The notes: a model not told the origin generated them from the sequence alone. A DNA stretch of 64,000 nucleotides from Amylolactobacillus amylophilus DSM 20533 = JCM 1125 (GCF_001936335.1 NZ_CP018888.1:248001-312000); one strand, 5' to 3'. Positions 49,438-60,715 are shown, numbered from the stretch's first letter. A program made the numbers and translations.

Positions 49438-50793
49438 CTAATCTTCTCTACCTTTACGTGCGCGACGTGCATCACGAGCAGCCTGTCTTTGACTAATCTT
49501 GCGTTTCTGCTGCTGATCACGCGCAATCGCCGTCTTGATCCGTTTTTTATAACCAGGTTTTCTCTTAATCTTGGACTTCTTGACGAGTCCTACTAATTTA
49601 GGATCAAGCTTCTCATTCGTTGCCTCGCGTTTCTTTCTGCGACCGAAATCAGCTCGATCAACGAGTTCACCGTTCTTGATTGCCTTAATTTCAAACTTGA
49701 TACCTAGGTGCTCCAGTTGATGCACGGGCTCCATCTCGTCAGCAGTTACCAAAGAAATGGCAGTTCCCTCCATGTTGTTTCGACCAGTCCGACCGACACG
49801 ATGAATGAAGAATTCTAAATCTTTTGGTAAAGCAGCGTTAATCACCAGTGAGATGCCCTCAATATCAATTCCACGAGCTGCCAGGTCTGTTGCGACAATG
49901 TATTGATACTTCAGATCCTGTACATCACGCATTACTCGTTTGCGTTCACGAACCGAAATATCACCGTGAATCTTAGCGACTACGAGCCCTTTTTTGCTGA
50001 GATAATGATGAATCTCATCAACATCACTTTTCGTGTTGGCAAAAATCAGGACCATGTATGGCTGACCAATGTTTAACAAATCGTAAATAACACCGTTACG
50101 GCTGCGACCACCAATGTCAATCAAGTAATTATGAACAGTTGGGGAGATCACCGTTGGGTTATCAATCACGATATACTCCGGCTTCTGGAGATACTTGTTC
50201 AAGAACGGCTTAAGCCGAGCAGGAATGGTTGCTGAAAAGACGCTGATGTTAACATCTTGATTCAAGCGTGATGCAATCTCATCGATATCATTCAAGAAGC
50301 CTAAATCGAGTGTCATATCGGCTTCATCAATAATCATAGTTTGGACATCTTCAGCCTTAATTAACTTCTTCTCAATGAAATCCTTGATGCGGCCTGGTGT
50401 ACCAATCACTATCTGTGGCCGCTGGTGTTCCACCTTTGCCATCTGTCGTTCGCGGTCAATGCCACCGGCCAGATGCATGATACTCACCGCAAGTCCACTT
50501 CGTTCACGTAAGTCTCTGGCATTATCAAATAATTGCTGGGCCAGTTCCCGACTTGGGGCAGTAATAATTGCCTGCGTCGTCTTTTGTGCAGTGTCAATCG
50601 TGTTGAATACCGGAATCATGAAGGCATGTGTCTTACCCGAACCTGTCGCTGCCTGGACCACCAAATTATTTCCGTCCAGTAGCTTAGGAATCACTCCCGT
50701 CTGAACTCGCGTTGGTTCGCTAAAGCCTAGTTGCTTAATGCCGGCCCGTAGTTCCGGCCTAATGAGTTCGTTTTGAAAAATATTATTCGCCAT
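49438..50793 (-). CDS. DEAD-box RNA helicase (CshB-like)
   Basis: 451 residues. Q-motif FSEPTRVQTGVIP, Walker A ATGSGKT, motif Ib/GG, DEAD (IIDEADMTLD), SAT, and motif VI HRVGRTGRNN. The C-terminal 75 residues are strongly basic (RRKKREATNEK ... ARRARKGRED), typical for RNA-binding tails of CshB. Such helicases aid ribosome assembly, mRNA decay and cold growth. AAGGAG precedes the ATG at 50793, which overlaps the nrnA end by 11 bp. Confidence 0.9.
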   Translation of the reverse strand: MANNIFQNELIRPELRAGIKQLGFSEPTRVQTGVIPKLLDGNNLVVQAATGSGKTHAFMIPVFNTIDTAQKTTQAIITAPSRELAQQLFDNARDLRERSGLAVSIMHLAGGIDRERQMAKVEHQRPQIVIGTPGRIKDFIEKKLIKAEDVQTMIIDEADMTLDLGFLNDIDEIASRLNQDVNISVFSATIPARLKPFLNKYLQKPEYIVIDNPTVISPTVHNYLIDIGGRSRNGVIYDLLNIGQPYMVLIFANTKSDVDEIHHYLSKKGLVVAKIHGDISVRERKRVMRDVQDLKYQYIVATDLAARGIDIEGISLVINAALPKDLEFFIHRVGRTGRNNMEGTAISLVTADEMEPVHQLEHLGIKFEIKAIKNGELVDRADFGRRKKREATNEKLDPKLVGLVKKSKIKRKPGYKKRIKTAIARDQQQKRKISQRQAARDARRARKGRED

Positions 50794-51748
50794 GTTTCTC
50801 CTTTTTGTAGGCTGCTGAGGCTTCAATTAACTCTTGGATGATTTGCTGAACTTCAGTCTGATCCTTCGCGTTTGCGCCACTAGCTAGAGCGTGACCACCG
50901 CCGTCATGCTTCTTCGCCAATTCATTCACGATTGGACCCTTCGAACGGTAATGCACCCGATAGCTGCCGTTCGCTTTTTCCACGAAAATCAACCAGGCCA
51001 GAACTTCCTTCAAACGGCCCGGTCCACTAACAACGGCATTGGCACCCTCTTCGTCGACACCAAGTTCCTGTAACTTAGCCTGACTAATGACGACGTATGC
51101 AGCGCCGCTCTTGTCGATCGTCAATTCATCAAGCGCAGCATTTTGTAACTTAGCTTGAGCAAATGTGACAGACTGAATATTCTGGGAGATTTCGTTATGA
51201 TTGATGCCCGTTTCAACCAACTTTTGGGCCATCAAAAAAGTACTTGCACTAGTGGAGCTAAACAAGAATCTCCCTGTGTCACCGACGATACCAGCGTACA
51301 ATGCGTATGCAGAATCAGCTGTTAATGATAACACACCATTTGAGGATTCGATCAACTCAGCAATTATTTCCGAACTGCTGGACGCCTGATCATCAACGTA
51401 TTGCATGTCACCGTATGAATCGTCATTTGGGTGGTGGTCGATCTTGATGAGCTCAGCTCCTTGAAGGAAGCGTTGGTCACTAATTCTCGGTGTGTTTGCT
51501 GTATCCACCACGATGACCAGGGCGCCAACGTAATCGGCATCTGCCACGTTGTCCATCGTCGTAATCCAATCAAGATCACCAACTGATTCGCCGGCCATTA
51601 AGACCTGTTTCTGTGGAAAAGCATGCCGTAGTACAAGCGCAAGCCCGCTCTGTGATCCAAGCGCATCTGGATCCGGGCTTTGATGCCTGTGAATAATTAT
51701 CTTATCATATTCCTCAATTTTGGCTAAAATCTCACTAAATTTATTCAT
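50783..51748 (-). CDS. nrnA: DHH-family nanoRNase/pAp phosphatase (NrnA-like)
   Basis: 321 residues. DHH domain motifs: HRHQSPDPDALGSQ (residues 17-30), VVDTANTPR, and IDHHPNDDSYG; the DHHA1 domain ends with KHDGGGHALASGA. NrnA removes 2-5-nt RNA fragments and dephosphorylates pAp. The ATG at 51748 has AGGAAG at good spacing; earlier starts in the same frame are less likely. Overlaps the helicase gene, so RNA decay and unwinding enzymes are co-expressed. Confidence 0.92.
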   Translation of the reverse strand: MNKFSEILAKIEEYDKIIIHRHQSPDPDALGSQSGLALVLRHAFPQKQVLMAGESVGDLDWITTMDNVADADYVGALVIVVDTANTPRISDQRFLQGAELIKIDHHPNDDSYGDMQYVDDQASSSSEIIAELIESSNGVLSLTADSAYALYAGIVGDTGRFLFSSTSASTFLMAQKLVETGINHNEISQNIQSVTFAQAKLQNAALDELTIDKSGAAYVVISQAKLQELGVDEEGANAVVSGPGRLKEVLAWLIFVEKANGSYRVHYRSKGPIVNELAKKHDGGGHALASGANAKDQTEVQQIIQELIEASAAYKKEKHGE

Positions 51749-51776
51749 AAATTCCATCTTCCTAGCTCTTAAGCAA

Positions 51777-52901
51777 CTATTGTGTTTCAAATAACGGTAG
51801 TGTTAGTTCTTCCACTTGATCATCAATGAAGTTTGTTGTTGAAATACCGAGCAAACGAATACCAAGCTCTAAAAACTCGGGAAACTCGTCTAACAATGAA
51901 ACTGCGGCTCGGTAGATCACATCCTCATCCTGCGTAACCTCTTTAATTGTGGTGCGTTTCGTCACCGTCTCAAAGTCCTTCGATCTAATCTTCAAGACGA
52001 TTGTCTGGCTGCGTAAATGTTTCTCCCTTAGAATCTGCGCAATGGAGCCGGTAAAGTCCTGCAAGTAAGGCAGAGCCCGTTCCCTGTCCACAATAACCGG
52101 TTCAAACGTGCGCTCCTTCCCCACGGACTTTCTCTTACGCTGACCGATTACTTCTCGTAAATCGATTCCGTGCGCATGTTGCGCATAATAATAGCCAGCC
52201 TTCTTGAACTTAGCTATCAACCAGCGCACGTCCTTTTGTTGAAGATCATAACCAGTGTTGATCCCAATTTCGTGCATCAACACGGCCGTTTTCTTACCAA
52301 TGCCCGGGAAATCCCCCACATCTTTGGTCGCCAGAAACGCTTGCGCCACATCCGGCAGAATTATTGCTCTGCCAAACGGTTTCGCATACTCAGAAGCCAG
52401 CTTAGCCAGAAATTTATTGTAACTGATCCCAACGGAGCATGTTAAGTGTGTTTGGCGATAAATCTCTTGTTGTAAAAATTGGGCCAGCTCAATTGTGGTC
52501 AACTTGCCCAGCTTGTTCTGAGTGACATCCAGGTACGCCTCATCCAGTGCTACTGATTCTACAATGTCGGTTACCTCATGCATGATCGCATGAATAGTGG
52601 CCGAGACCGCCCGATACTTGACGAAGTCGGGTGTAACAAAGACGAGCTCTTTTGCCGGTATGTTGTCCAATGCTTTTTGCGCGGGCATGGCCGAGCCAAC
52701 ACCATATTTACGAGCGCGATAATTAGCCGTGGTAATTACGCCATGACCACGATGCTTCCGTGGGTCGTGTGCAATTACCAGTGCCTTCGTCTTCAGGACA
52801 GGATTATCCCGCTCCTCGACTGACGCGTAGAAGGCATCCATGTCTAAGTGAATTACTTTTCTATTTGTGTCATTTGGTGGCAATAGATCCATCGATGCCA
52901 T
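51777..52901 (-). CDS. dinB: DNA polymerase IV (Y family)
   Basis: About 374 residues. IHLDMDAFYASVEERDNP holds the first catalytic Asp, and SVALDEAYLDVT the second Asp-Glu pair; helix-hairpin-helix GIGKKTA near residue 190; C-terminal ELTLPLF resembles the beta-clamp-binding peptide. It performs translesion synthesis. The start is uncertain: ATG 52901, ATG 52892 and GTG 52916 are possible, none with a strong ribosome binding site. It overlaps or abuts the zwf end (52907), suggesting coupling to zwf translation. Confidence 0.93.
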   Translation of the reverse strand: MASMDLLPPNDTNRKVIHLDMDAFYASVEERDNPVLKTKALVIAHDPRKHRGHGVITTANYRARKYGVGSAMPAQKALDNIPAKELVFVTPDFVKYRAVSATIHAIMHEVTDIVESVALDEAYLDVTQNKLGKLTTIELAQFLQQEIYRQTHLTCSVGISYNKFLAKLASEYAKPFGRAIILPDVAQAFLATKDVGDFPGIGKKTAVLMHEIGINTGYDLQQKDVRWLIAKFKKAGYYYAQHAHGIDLREVIGQRKRKSVGKERTFEPVIVDRERALPYLQDFTGSIAQILREKHLRSQTIVLKIRSKDFETVTKRTTIKEVTQDEDVIYRAAVSLLDEFPEFLELGIRLLGISTTNFIDDQVEELTLPLFETQ

Positions 52902-52906
52902 TTGCT

Positions 52907-54340
52907 TTAAATCCACTTATCGGTCGCAGATTCGAAGATCTGGTTTGCTTCCTTTGGTCCCATGCAAAATGGTGGATATTGATGAAGGCCCTTTTTCCCA
53001 GCCTGTGCCCAGAATTGTTCGATCCGGTCGATATACTGCCATGAAGATTTTAGCTCGTGCCAATTCGTGAAATTGGTGCAATCCGCCACTAATGCATCCC
53101 CAATCAGACGCTCATAAGCATCCGGCACGTCATCTTTGATGTGCTCTTCGTACTCGTAGATTAGCCTCTGCTCCTTCAAGCCAGCATGTGCAACTCTTTT
53201 ACCGTTCAACACTAAGGAGATCGTATTAGTTGGGTCAATCTCCAGGGTCAACACATTCTGACTAGCATCGTCATACAGGTTGGTGGTGTTTTTAAAAATG
53301 ATATTGACCACACTCTGCTTGACAGCCATACGCTTACCTGTACGAATGTAGATTGGAACACCTGCAAGGGGACCGACACCAAACTTAATTTTACCTGCAA
53401 TGAAGGTCTCGGTACTCGAGTCTGGGCTAACCTGATTCTCAGCCACGTAGGCCAACGTATCTTCGTCGCCAGCATATTGACCACGGACAAAGTCGTGCGC
53501 TAATTCCGCAGCATCCGGCTCCACCAGACTATTGAGCACCGCTTGCTTACTTTCATGAATCTCGTGCGCGGTTAGGTTTTTAGGCTCAGGCATTGCTAAA
53601 ACTGTGGCAATCTGAAAAATATGATTTTGGACCATGTCACGCAATGCGCCTGCGGTCTCGTAGTAGCCACCACGCGCCTCGACACCTAATTGCTCAGCTA
53701 GTGTAATCTGAATACTTGCAATATTGTCCGCATTCCAAATGGCCTTCATGATGGGATTACTAAACCTTAACGGGAGAATATCTTGAATCATTTCCTTACC
53801 CAGGTAGTGGTCGATGCGGTAGACGTCTTCTTCATCGAAGGATGCATTAATCTGTTTATTGAGCACGGTCGCACTCTCTAGATTATTCCCAAAGGGCTTC
53901 TCGATGATCAGCCGGTTAAATCCCCGACCTAGAATGTGTTCATCATGAATGTGTGTCGCAATCGTGCCAAAGAAACGGGGTGACATTGCCATATAGAAAA
54001 TTCGGTTACCATGAGTCTGATACTTCTCTTCCAGCTGATCAGACAGTTGATTGAGCGCCTTGTAATGCTCCGTATCGGTTACGTCGTGTGATTGATAGTA
54101 GAAATGGGACGCAAATTCAGTTACGCCAGTCGTATCGTTTGTACTTTCCTCAATTGCTTCCGTCACAATATTTTGAAAGTATTCGTGGGACCAAGGTCTT
54201 CTAGCGGTGCCAATCACTGCGAAATGTTCCTTGATGAATCCCCGTTTATACAAATTGAACAAGGCTGGGTAGAGTTTCCTATGTGCCAGGTCGCCAGACC
54301 CGCCGAAAATAATAAATGTTGTTGAAATTTCTGTCTGCAT
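52907..54340 (-). CDS. zwf: Glucose-6-phosphate 1-dehydrogenase
   Basis: 477 residues. NADP-binding FGGSGDLAHRKLYPALF at the N-terminus, catalytic RIDHYLGKE near residue 175, and the C-terminal beta domain with RTGKRMAVKQS. Commits glucose-6-phosphate to the pentose phosphate/phosphoketolase route and makes NADPH. Of two adjacent ATGs the second (54340) has the better distance from GAGGA. Nearby terminator upstream. Confidence 0.95.
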   Translation of the reverse strand: MQTEISTTFIIFGGSGDLAHRKLYPALFNLYKRGFIKEHFAVIGTARRPWSHEYFQNIVTEAIEESTNDTTGVTEFASHFYYQSHDVTDTEHYKALNQLSDQLEEKYQTHGNRIFYMAMSPRFFGTIATHIHDEHILGRGFNRLIIEKPFGNNLESATVLNKQINASFDEEDVYRIDHYLGKEMIQDILPLRFSNPIMKAIWNADNIASIQITLAEQLGVEARGGYYETAGALRDMVQNHIFQIATVLAMPEPKNLTAHEIHESKQAVLNSLVEPDAAELAHDFVRGQYAGDEDTLAYVAENQVSPDSSTETFIAGKIKFGVGPLAGVPIYIRTGKRMAVKQSVVNIIFKNTTNLYDDASQNVLTLEIDPTNTISLVLNGKRVAHAGLKEQRLIYEYEEHIKDDVPDAYERLIGDALVADCTNFTNWHELKSSWQYIDRIEQFWAQAGKKGLHQYPPFCMGPKEANQIFESATDKWI

Positions 54341-54398
54341 CATTGTTCCTCTTTTATCCATTCTGCTTACATTCTACACTATTACTGATTAGCACGAT

Positions 54399-54425
54399 AA
54401 TAAAAAAACACCAAAAGGTGTTTTA
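54399..54425 (-). terminator. Terminator after yajC
   Basis: Minus strand AAAACACC-TTTT-GGTGTTTT plus further T; separates the tgt-yajC unit from zwf. Confidence 0.9.
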
Positions 54426-54441
54426 GTTTGATGCCTGTTTA

Positions 54442-54837
54442 TTAGTTATCTGACTTTTCGTCGTCAGTTGTCGGTTCTGCTTCTGTTTGGGCAGCACCCT
54501 CATCCTTCTCCGTAGACTGTTCATTTGTCGTTTCAGTTGTGACAGTCGGGATCACATCCCGGACTGCAGTCTGATTAAAGGTTAGGTAAATGCCATCAGC
54601 GTCAATCACAACAGTATGATTGCTATCATTGACTTCATCAATCTTGCCGTGTAGACCACTAATCAAGACAACCTGATCGCCCTTCTTCAAAGCCTTAATC
54701 ATTTCCATGCGCTTTTGGTTCTGTTTCTTTTGTGGACGGAGCATTGTGAAGTAGGTGAATGCAATCAGTAGCAAGAATGCGAATATCATGATCATGTTAC
54801 TGCCACCAGCTGCTGCTCCAACTAAAAAAGTATTCAA
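54442..54837 (-). CDS. yajC: Preprotein translocase subunit YajC
   Basis: 131 residues. One membrane segment (MIMIFAFLLLIAFTYFTMLRPQKKQNQKR) and the soluble YajC fold with ALKKGDQVVLISGLHGKIDEV. The last 35 residues are a Thr/Glu/Asp-rich tail not needed for the fold. Accessory to SecDF. The start is TTG with GAGG upstream. 20 nt after tgt, the usual queA/tgt/yajC arrangement. Confidence 0.92.
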   Translation of the reverse strand: MNTFLVGAAAGGSNMIMIFAFLLLIAFTYFTMLRPQKKQNQKRMEMIKALKKGDQVVLISGLHGKIDEVNDSNHTVVIDADGIYLTFNQTAVRDVIPTVTTETTNEQSTEKDEGAAQTEAEPTTDDEKSDN

Positions 54838-54857
54838 TCTAACACCTCATCTATTTT

Positions 54858-56009
<1,152 letters not shown>

Positions 56010-56013
56010 TCAA

Positions 56014-56042
56014 AAAAAGATTCACTAGCACATACTAGCGAA
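56014..56042 (-). terminator. Hairpin terminator/attenuator between queA and tgt
   Basis: Minus strand GATTCGCTAG-TATGTG-CTAGTGAATC (one G-T pair) followed by seven T. Strong enough to make tgt-yajC transcription partly independent of the ruvAB-queA operon. Confidence 0.85.
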
Positions 56043-56091
56043 TCAATGGTGTACAAGTCAAATAATCAGGTTATTTTTCTCCGTACATTAA

Positions 56092-57123
56092 CTATTTGAT
56101 AAACATTGCATCGCCAAAACTGAAGAAACGGTATTTCTCCTGCACAGCGTGTTTGTAGGCGTTTAGAATCGTCTCTCGTCCAGTAAACGAGGCCACGAGC
56201 ATTACGAGCGTGGACTTCGGTAAATGAAAGTTTGTGATGAACGCGTCAACAACCTTCCATTCATAGCCCGGATAAATAAAAATATCCGTCCAGCCAGATT
56301 CCGCCACGATTTTACCATCATTTCTAGTAGCAATAGTTTCGAGTGTCCGGATACTAGTCGTTCCCGTAGCCACGATTCGGCCACCGTTTTGTTTGACCTC
56401 GTTCAGGGTCCTTGCGGCGTCCTCAGACAGGGAATAGAACTCACTGTGCATCTCGTGATCCAGAATATTTTCTTCCGAGACTGGTCTAAAAGTCCCAAGG
56501 CCCACATGCAGTGTCAGATAGACTAGCTTAACACCCTTAGCCTGAACTTTTGCCAATAAATCTTTAGTCCAATGTAAGCCTGCTGTAGGAGCAGCGGCCG
56601 AACCCATTTCCTTCGCATAGACCGTCTGGTAGCGCTCCGGATCGTCCAGCTTCTCCTTAATGTATGGTGGCAGGGGCATCTCACCCAAAGCTTCTAATAC
56701 CTCAAGAAAGATTCCTTCATAACTAAACGTAATTTCTCGACCACCGAAGTCCAGCTCCTTAGTCACAGTGGCCTTCAGTGCGCCGTCACCAAAGTCAATC
56801 ACCGAACCTACCGGAACTTTTTTGGCTGGCTTAGCAAGTACTTCCCACTTATCACCTACGATATTCTTCAACAAAAGCAGTTCAATGTGGGCACCTGTCC
56901 CCTCTTTCAATCCATGTAATCTGGCAGGCATCACACGGGAATCGTTCATCACAAGTGCATCCCCGGCGTGCAACTGGTCAATGATATTGTAGAAATGTTG
57001 ATCCAGTAATTCGCCCGTTTGGTGATCAAGTACTAGTAGTCTTGAGGTGTCACGTTGCTCAATTGGAGTCTGAGCAATCAGTTCTTCCGGTAAATCGTAG
57101 TCAAAATCTTCAGTAGTTAACAT
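56092..57123 (-). CDS. queA: S-adenosylmethionine:tRNA ribosyltransferase-isomerase
   Basis: 343 residues. [25 protein letters not shown] at the N-terminus, [19 protein letters not shown] and [18 protein letters not shown] are family hallmarks. Makes epoxyqueuosine on tRNA from preQ1, the step after Tgt. Shares one base with ruvB (TAATG). Confidence 0.95.
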   Translation of the reverse strand: MLTTEDFDYDLPEELIAQTPIEQRDTSRLLVLDHQTGELLDQHFYNIIDQLHAGDALVMNDSRVMPARLHGLKEGTGAHIELLLLKNIVGDKWEVLAKPAKKVPVGSVIDFGDGALKATVTKELDFGGREITFSYEGIFLEVLEALGEMPLPPYIKEKLDDPERYQTVYAKEMGSAAAPTAGLHWTKDLLAKVQAKGVKLVYLTLHVGLGTFRPVSEENILDHEMHSEFYSLSEDAARTLNEVKQNGGRIVATGTTSIRTLETIATRNDGKIVAESGWTDIFIYPGYEWKVVDAFITNFHLPKSTLVMLVASFTGRETILNAYKHAVQEKYRFFSFGDAMFIK

Positions 57124-58133
57124 TAATCTTCTCCTAAAAAATCAATTCCAAGGTGCTTGTACGCCTTTTGGGTAACGGCGCGACCCCTTTGTGTTCGTTT
57201 GATAAAACCCTTTTGCAAGAGGTATGGTTCATACACCTCTTCAATTGTTTCTTGGTCCTCACCCACATTGGCTGCGATGGCCTTGATTCCAACAGGGCCG
57301 CCGTGATAGTTATTAATCATCATCAAAAGGAGCCGTCTGTCTGTCTGATCTAAGCCCTCGATATCAACCTGTAACTTGTCCAGCGCTTCACGCGTGGTTT
57401 CTAGGGAAATCTTCCGCTCGTTTTTCACCTCGGCAAAGTCCCGTACCCGCTTCAACAACCGATTGCTGACCCGTGGTGTCCCCCGTGAACGCCGGGCAAG
57501 CTCATCTGCCGCGGACACATCAATTTCAGAATCGAATACTTTTGCGGTTCGTTGCACAATTTTTCGTAAATCAGACACATCGTAGAACTGCATGTGCTCA
57601 ACAATGCCGAATCGATCGCGTAACGGGGCGGACAGTTGACCAGCACGCGTCGTCGCGCCGATGAGCGTGAACGGTGGCAGTGGAACGTGGACAGGATGGG
57701 TAGCCTGCCCCTGACCAACGACGATGTCAATGTAGAAGTCCTCCATTGCCGAATAAAGTACCTCCTCCACCGCCTTTGGCAACCTGTGAATCTCGTCGAT
57801 GAACAAAACATCTCCGGGATCAAGTTCTGATAAGAGAGCAACTAAATCTCCGGCTTTCTCAATGGCTGGCCCACTTGTACTCTTGATCTTCACCTGTAAT
57901 TCGTTTGCGATAACCATTGCAAGTGTAGTTTTACCGAGCCCAGGTGGCCCGTACAAAAGGACGTGATCTAGCGCCTCTTCTCTTTTCTTGGCCGCAGAAA
58001 TATAGATCGCCATCTCTTCTTTAACCTTTGTCTGGCCAATATACTGAGAAAGAAATTGTGGCCTGAGTGATAACTCTAATTTTTCTTCATCCGCATCATA
58101 GTTATCTTGTGCTAACAATCTATCGTCCGTCAT
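57123..58133 (-). CDS. ruvB: Holliday junction branch migration helicase RuvB
   Basis: 336 residues. [11 protein letters not shown] near the start, Walker [10 protein letters not shown], Walker B DEIHRL, sensor GATTRAG, and arginine finger RDRFGI; C-terminal winged helix with [14 protein letters not shown]-driven motor of RuvAB. The ATGA overlap with ruvA shows coupling. Confidence 0.96.
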   Translation of the reverse strand: MTDDRLLAQDNYDADEEKLELSLRPQFLSQYIGQTKVKEEMAIYISAAKKREEALDHVLLYGPPGLGKTTLAMVIANELQVKIKSTSGPAIEKAGDLVALLSELDPGDVLFIDEIHRLPKAVEEVLYSAMEDFYIDIVVGQGQATHPVHVPLPPFTLIGATTRAGQLSAPLRDRFGIVEHMQFYDVSDLRKIVQRTAKVFDSEIDVSAADELARRSRGTPRVSNRLLKRVRDFAEVKNERKISLETTREALDKLQVDIEGLDQTDRRLLLMMINNYHGGPVGIKAIAANVGEDQETIEEVYEPYLLQKGFIKRTQRGRAVTQKAYKHLGIDFLGED

Positions 58134-58726
58134 TTAGTTACCTTTTTCAATAATAAATTTAACCCGAGTTTGATGTAATCCTCAGCGTGATCGAAATTAT
58201 TCTCCAATAATTTGGGTGTAATCTTATCGACTTCCTTCTGAGTATAGCCTAAGGCAACAAGTGCCAGTAATGCATCATTTAGATCGGGTGAGACAGCCGC
58301 CTGATCGAAGATACTTTGTTGTCCTACCGCATAATCACCCAATTTGCCCTTCAAATCAAGCACAATCTGTGATGCGGTCTTCCTTCCGACCCCGGGGAAT
58401 TTAGTCAAGTACGCTGTCTCGCCGTTCTCAATTGCGTTGGCCAGGCTAGTAGTGTTCTCTGCCGCCATAATTGCCAGCGCACTTTTGGGACCAATACCGG
58501 AGACACTCAAGAGCTTCAGAAATAAGGCCTTATCCTCAGCCGAGGCAAAGCCGTACAAGCTGTGCTCCGTATCCCGGATAATTTGTTCAACGAAAAGCTT
58601 CGCTTCTTGATTCACATCATAGGTGTAGGGCGTGGGACAATAAAGCTTGTAGCCAATACCAGAAACATCTAACACTAAATAACCGGGGGTAATTGCCGTA
58701 ATGATACCTTTCAAATATTCGTACAT
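58130..58726 (-). CDS. ruvA: Holliday junction DNA-binding protein RuvA
   Basis: 198 residues. OB domain ([20 protein letters not shown]), two HhH motifs SGIGPKSAL and PGVGRKTA, and a C-terminal RuvB-binding domain with [11 protein letters not shown]. Forms the tetramer that clamps the four-way junction. As in other lactobacilli there is no ruvC; RecU elsewhere should resolve the junction. Confidence 0.95.
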   Translation of the reverse strand: MYEYLKGIITAITPGYLVLDVSGIGYKLYCPTPYTYDVNQEAKLFVEQIIRDTEHSLYGFASAEDKALFLKLLSVSGIGPKSALAIMAAENTTSLANAIENGETAYLTKFPGVGRKTASQIVLDLKGKLGDYAVGQQSIFDQAAVSPDLNDALLALVALGYTQKEVDKITPKLLENNFDHAEDYIKLGLNLLLKKVTK

Positions 58727-58764
58727 AGTAAAACTCCTCGATTCCTAAGTTGTTGCTGTCAAAG

Positions 58765-60714
58765 CTAGTCTAGTTCTAATTTAGCAGTTTTTTGGACTCG
58801 TTTAAACATCTTCTGCAGATCTCGCTTCGAGAAATGAACCAGAATCAGTTTACCCGTCGGGCTCTGGTATGGTGAATCGGCGTTTTGCAAGTCGTCTAAT
58901 AAGCTCTGACCAGTTTCTAGATTGAAGCGGGTATTCTGCTGCTGGCCGTGCTGCACGGACTGCTGCACCGCAAACAGCACAACTTGCTGTTTAAAATCCG
59001 ACACATCACTTCGTGGATTGTTGAAGTAGAGATTAAGCGTAGCTCGAGCATATTTCTCTTCAAAGCCCGCCGGTATCCAATTAGGATGGCTCTTCATGAT
59101 GAGGCTATTCCGGCCAAAATCCTCTAGTACTAAGCCTACTTCTTTAAACAAATCTAGATGGTCTAGTACTTGTTCATATTCTGTGTTGTTTAACTCCAAG
59201 ATTATGGGGGTCAACAGCACCTGCTGCGTGAGCGTCAGCTCAGTTAATTCTTGTTCCAGCTTGTTATACCGCAGGCGAGCCATTGCCTCCTTGGCGTCTA
59301 CCAGGTAAAATCCGCTGGTACTGTCCGCAACAATCAGCCCGTTATGTAGCTGACCGATATATGTTAACGCAGGAAAACCGGCTTGTAAAACCTGATCCGT
59401 CGAACCATGCGCCACATCTGTCGCTTTGACCAGTGCACCACCAAATGGCAACAATCCTGTCTGAATTTGGACGTTTTGTGCCCAGCTAGGTGAGACTAGC
59501 GACTGATCAGGGTCTGATACCGAAATATTGAGCTCGCTGACCTCAAGTTCTCTATGCTCTACCGTAAATCCAGCAGAATTCTCGTGTACCTCAGCACCCG
59601 CTTGCTGGTCGTTCTCTTTTGGGGCTGCGATGTCTGCCGCATTGCTTTTGTTCAGGTTAAACACCATTTGGTCGTAGCTCGTCGTATCTGTTGGGTTGGT
59701 TAGATTAGTCAGCGCGTCGCCCGAGTTCGAGTTTCGTTCAAGCGCTTTTGCAACCGTATTGATAATCAGTCTGCTAAGGCTTGATTCCTTTGATAAACGA
59801 ACCTCCTGCTTCGTTGGATGCACATTGACATCGACCAATAATGGATCCAATTTGATATTCAATACGAAAATCGGAAATTTACCTAGGCCAATTTTCGAGC
59901 CATATCCTGCCATAATTGCCTTACTCAGCTGAAAATTCTTGATATAACGCCCATTGAGGAGAATAGAAATGTAATTCCGATTCGCCCGCGTAATGTCGGG
60001 TGGCGTCATCAGGCCAGTAATGACAAAGTCTGCATCAGAACCGCTAAATTCAATCAGCTGACTGGCTACGATCCGCCCATAGATGTGCGCCATATCCTGG
60101 CGCAAGTCGCCACTACCATTTGTGAGTAGCAAATCTTTCTTTTCACTCTTCAGCGAGATCTTGAGCTCGGGATGACTCAGGGCAATCCGATTGACGATAT
60201 CAATAATCTTCGTCGTCTCCGTCGTCTCCGATTTGAGATACTTCAACCGCGCAGGCGTGTTGTAAAAGAGGTCCCGCACACTAATTCTCGTTCCCTTTTT
60301 CGCAGCAGCTGGCTTTTGCGTCAGCTTCCGCCCATCGGCAAAGGTGGCACTAACACCTGCAGCACCACCAGTATTAGTCAGAATAGCCACATGGGCTACG
60401 GCACTAATAGATGCGAGTGCCTCACCCCGAAAGCCCAGAGTGCGAATCTTAAATAAGTCCGCCTTTGTACTAATCTTGCTTGTCGCGTGCCGGCGAAAAG
60501 CTAAATCCAACTGATTTGGTGCAATACCACTACCATTATCCTCAATCACGATTTCCCGTAGTCCGGCCTCCACAAAGGAGATCTTGATTTGACTACTACC
60601 CGCATCAATGGCGTTCTCCAGTAATTCCTTCACCACCGAACTTGGACGTTCGATTACTTCACCAGCAGCAATTTGGTCACTCAATTCAGGTGATAATTCT
60701 TTAATTTCTGCCAT
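58765..60714 (-). CDS. mutL: DNA mismatch repair protein MutL with degenerate endonuclease motifs
   Basis: 649 residues. The N-terminal GHKL ATPase is complete: Glu/Asn in ERPSSVVKELLENAIDAG (Asn34), DNGSGI (59-64), GFRGEAL (94-100). A flexible linker (about 330-445) follows, then the dimerisation domain. A clamp-binding-like QVLLTP (498-503) is present. Against Bacillus MutL, DQHA(X)2E(X)4E reads DAKEAMARLRYN (473-484), and the later C-terminal metal sites read VQQSVQHGQ (583-591) and SPTGKL (618-623), where Cys and His ligands such as CPHGRP are expected. So the endonuclease appears inactive although the frame is undamaged. Directly follows mutS (1-nt gap). Confidence 0.93.
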   Translation of the reverse strand: MAEIKELSPELSDQIAAGEVIERPSSVVKELLENAIDAGSSQIKISFVEAGLREIVIEDNGSGIAPNQLDLAFRRHATSKISTKADLFKIRTLGFRGEALASISAVAHVAILTNTGGAAGVSATFADGRKLTQKPAAAKKGTRISVRDLFYNTPARLKYLKSETTETTKIIDIVNRIALSHPELKISLKSEKKDLLLTNGSGDLRQDMAHIYGRIVASQLIEFSGSDADFVITGLMTPPDITRANRNYISILLNGRYIKNFQLSKAIMAGYGSKIGLGKFPIFVLNIKLDPLLVDVNVHPTKQEVRLSKESSLSRLIINTVAKALERNSNSGDALTNLTNPTDTTSYDQMVFNLNKSNAADIAAPKENDQQAGAEVHENSAGFTVEHRELEVSELNISVSDPDQSLVSPSWAQNVQIQTGLLPFGGALVKATDVAHGSTDQVLQAGFPALTYIGQLHNGLIVADSTSGFYLVDAKEAMARLRYNKLEQELTELTLTQQVLLTPIILELNNTEYEQVLDHLDLFKEVGLVLEDFGRNSLIMKSHPNWIPAGFEEKYARATLNLYFNNPRSDVSDFKQQVVLFAVQQSVQHGQQQNTRFNLETGQSLLDDLQNADSPYQSPTGKLILVHFSKRDLQKMFKRVQKTAKLELD

Positions 60715-60715
60715 A

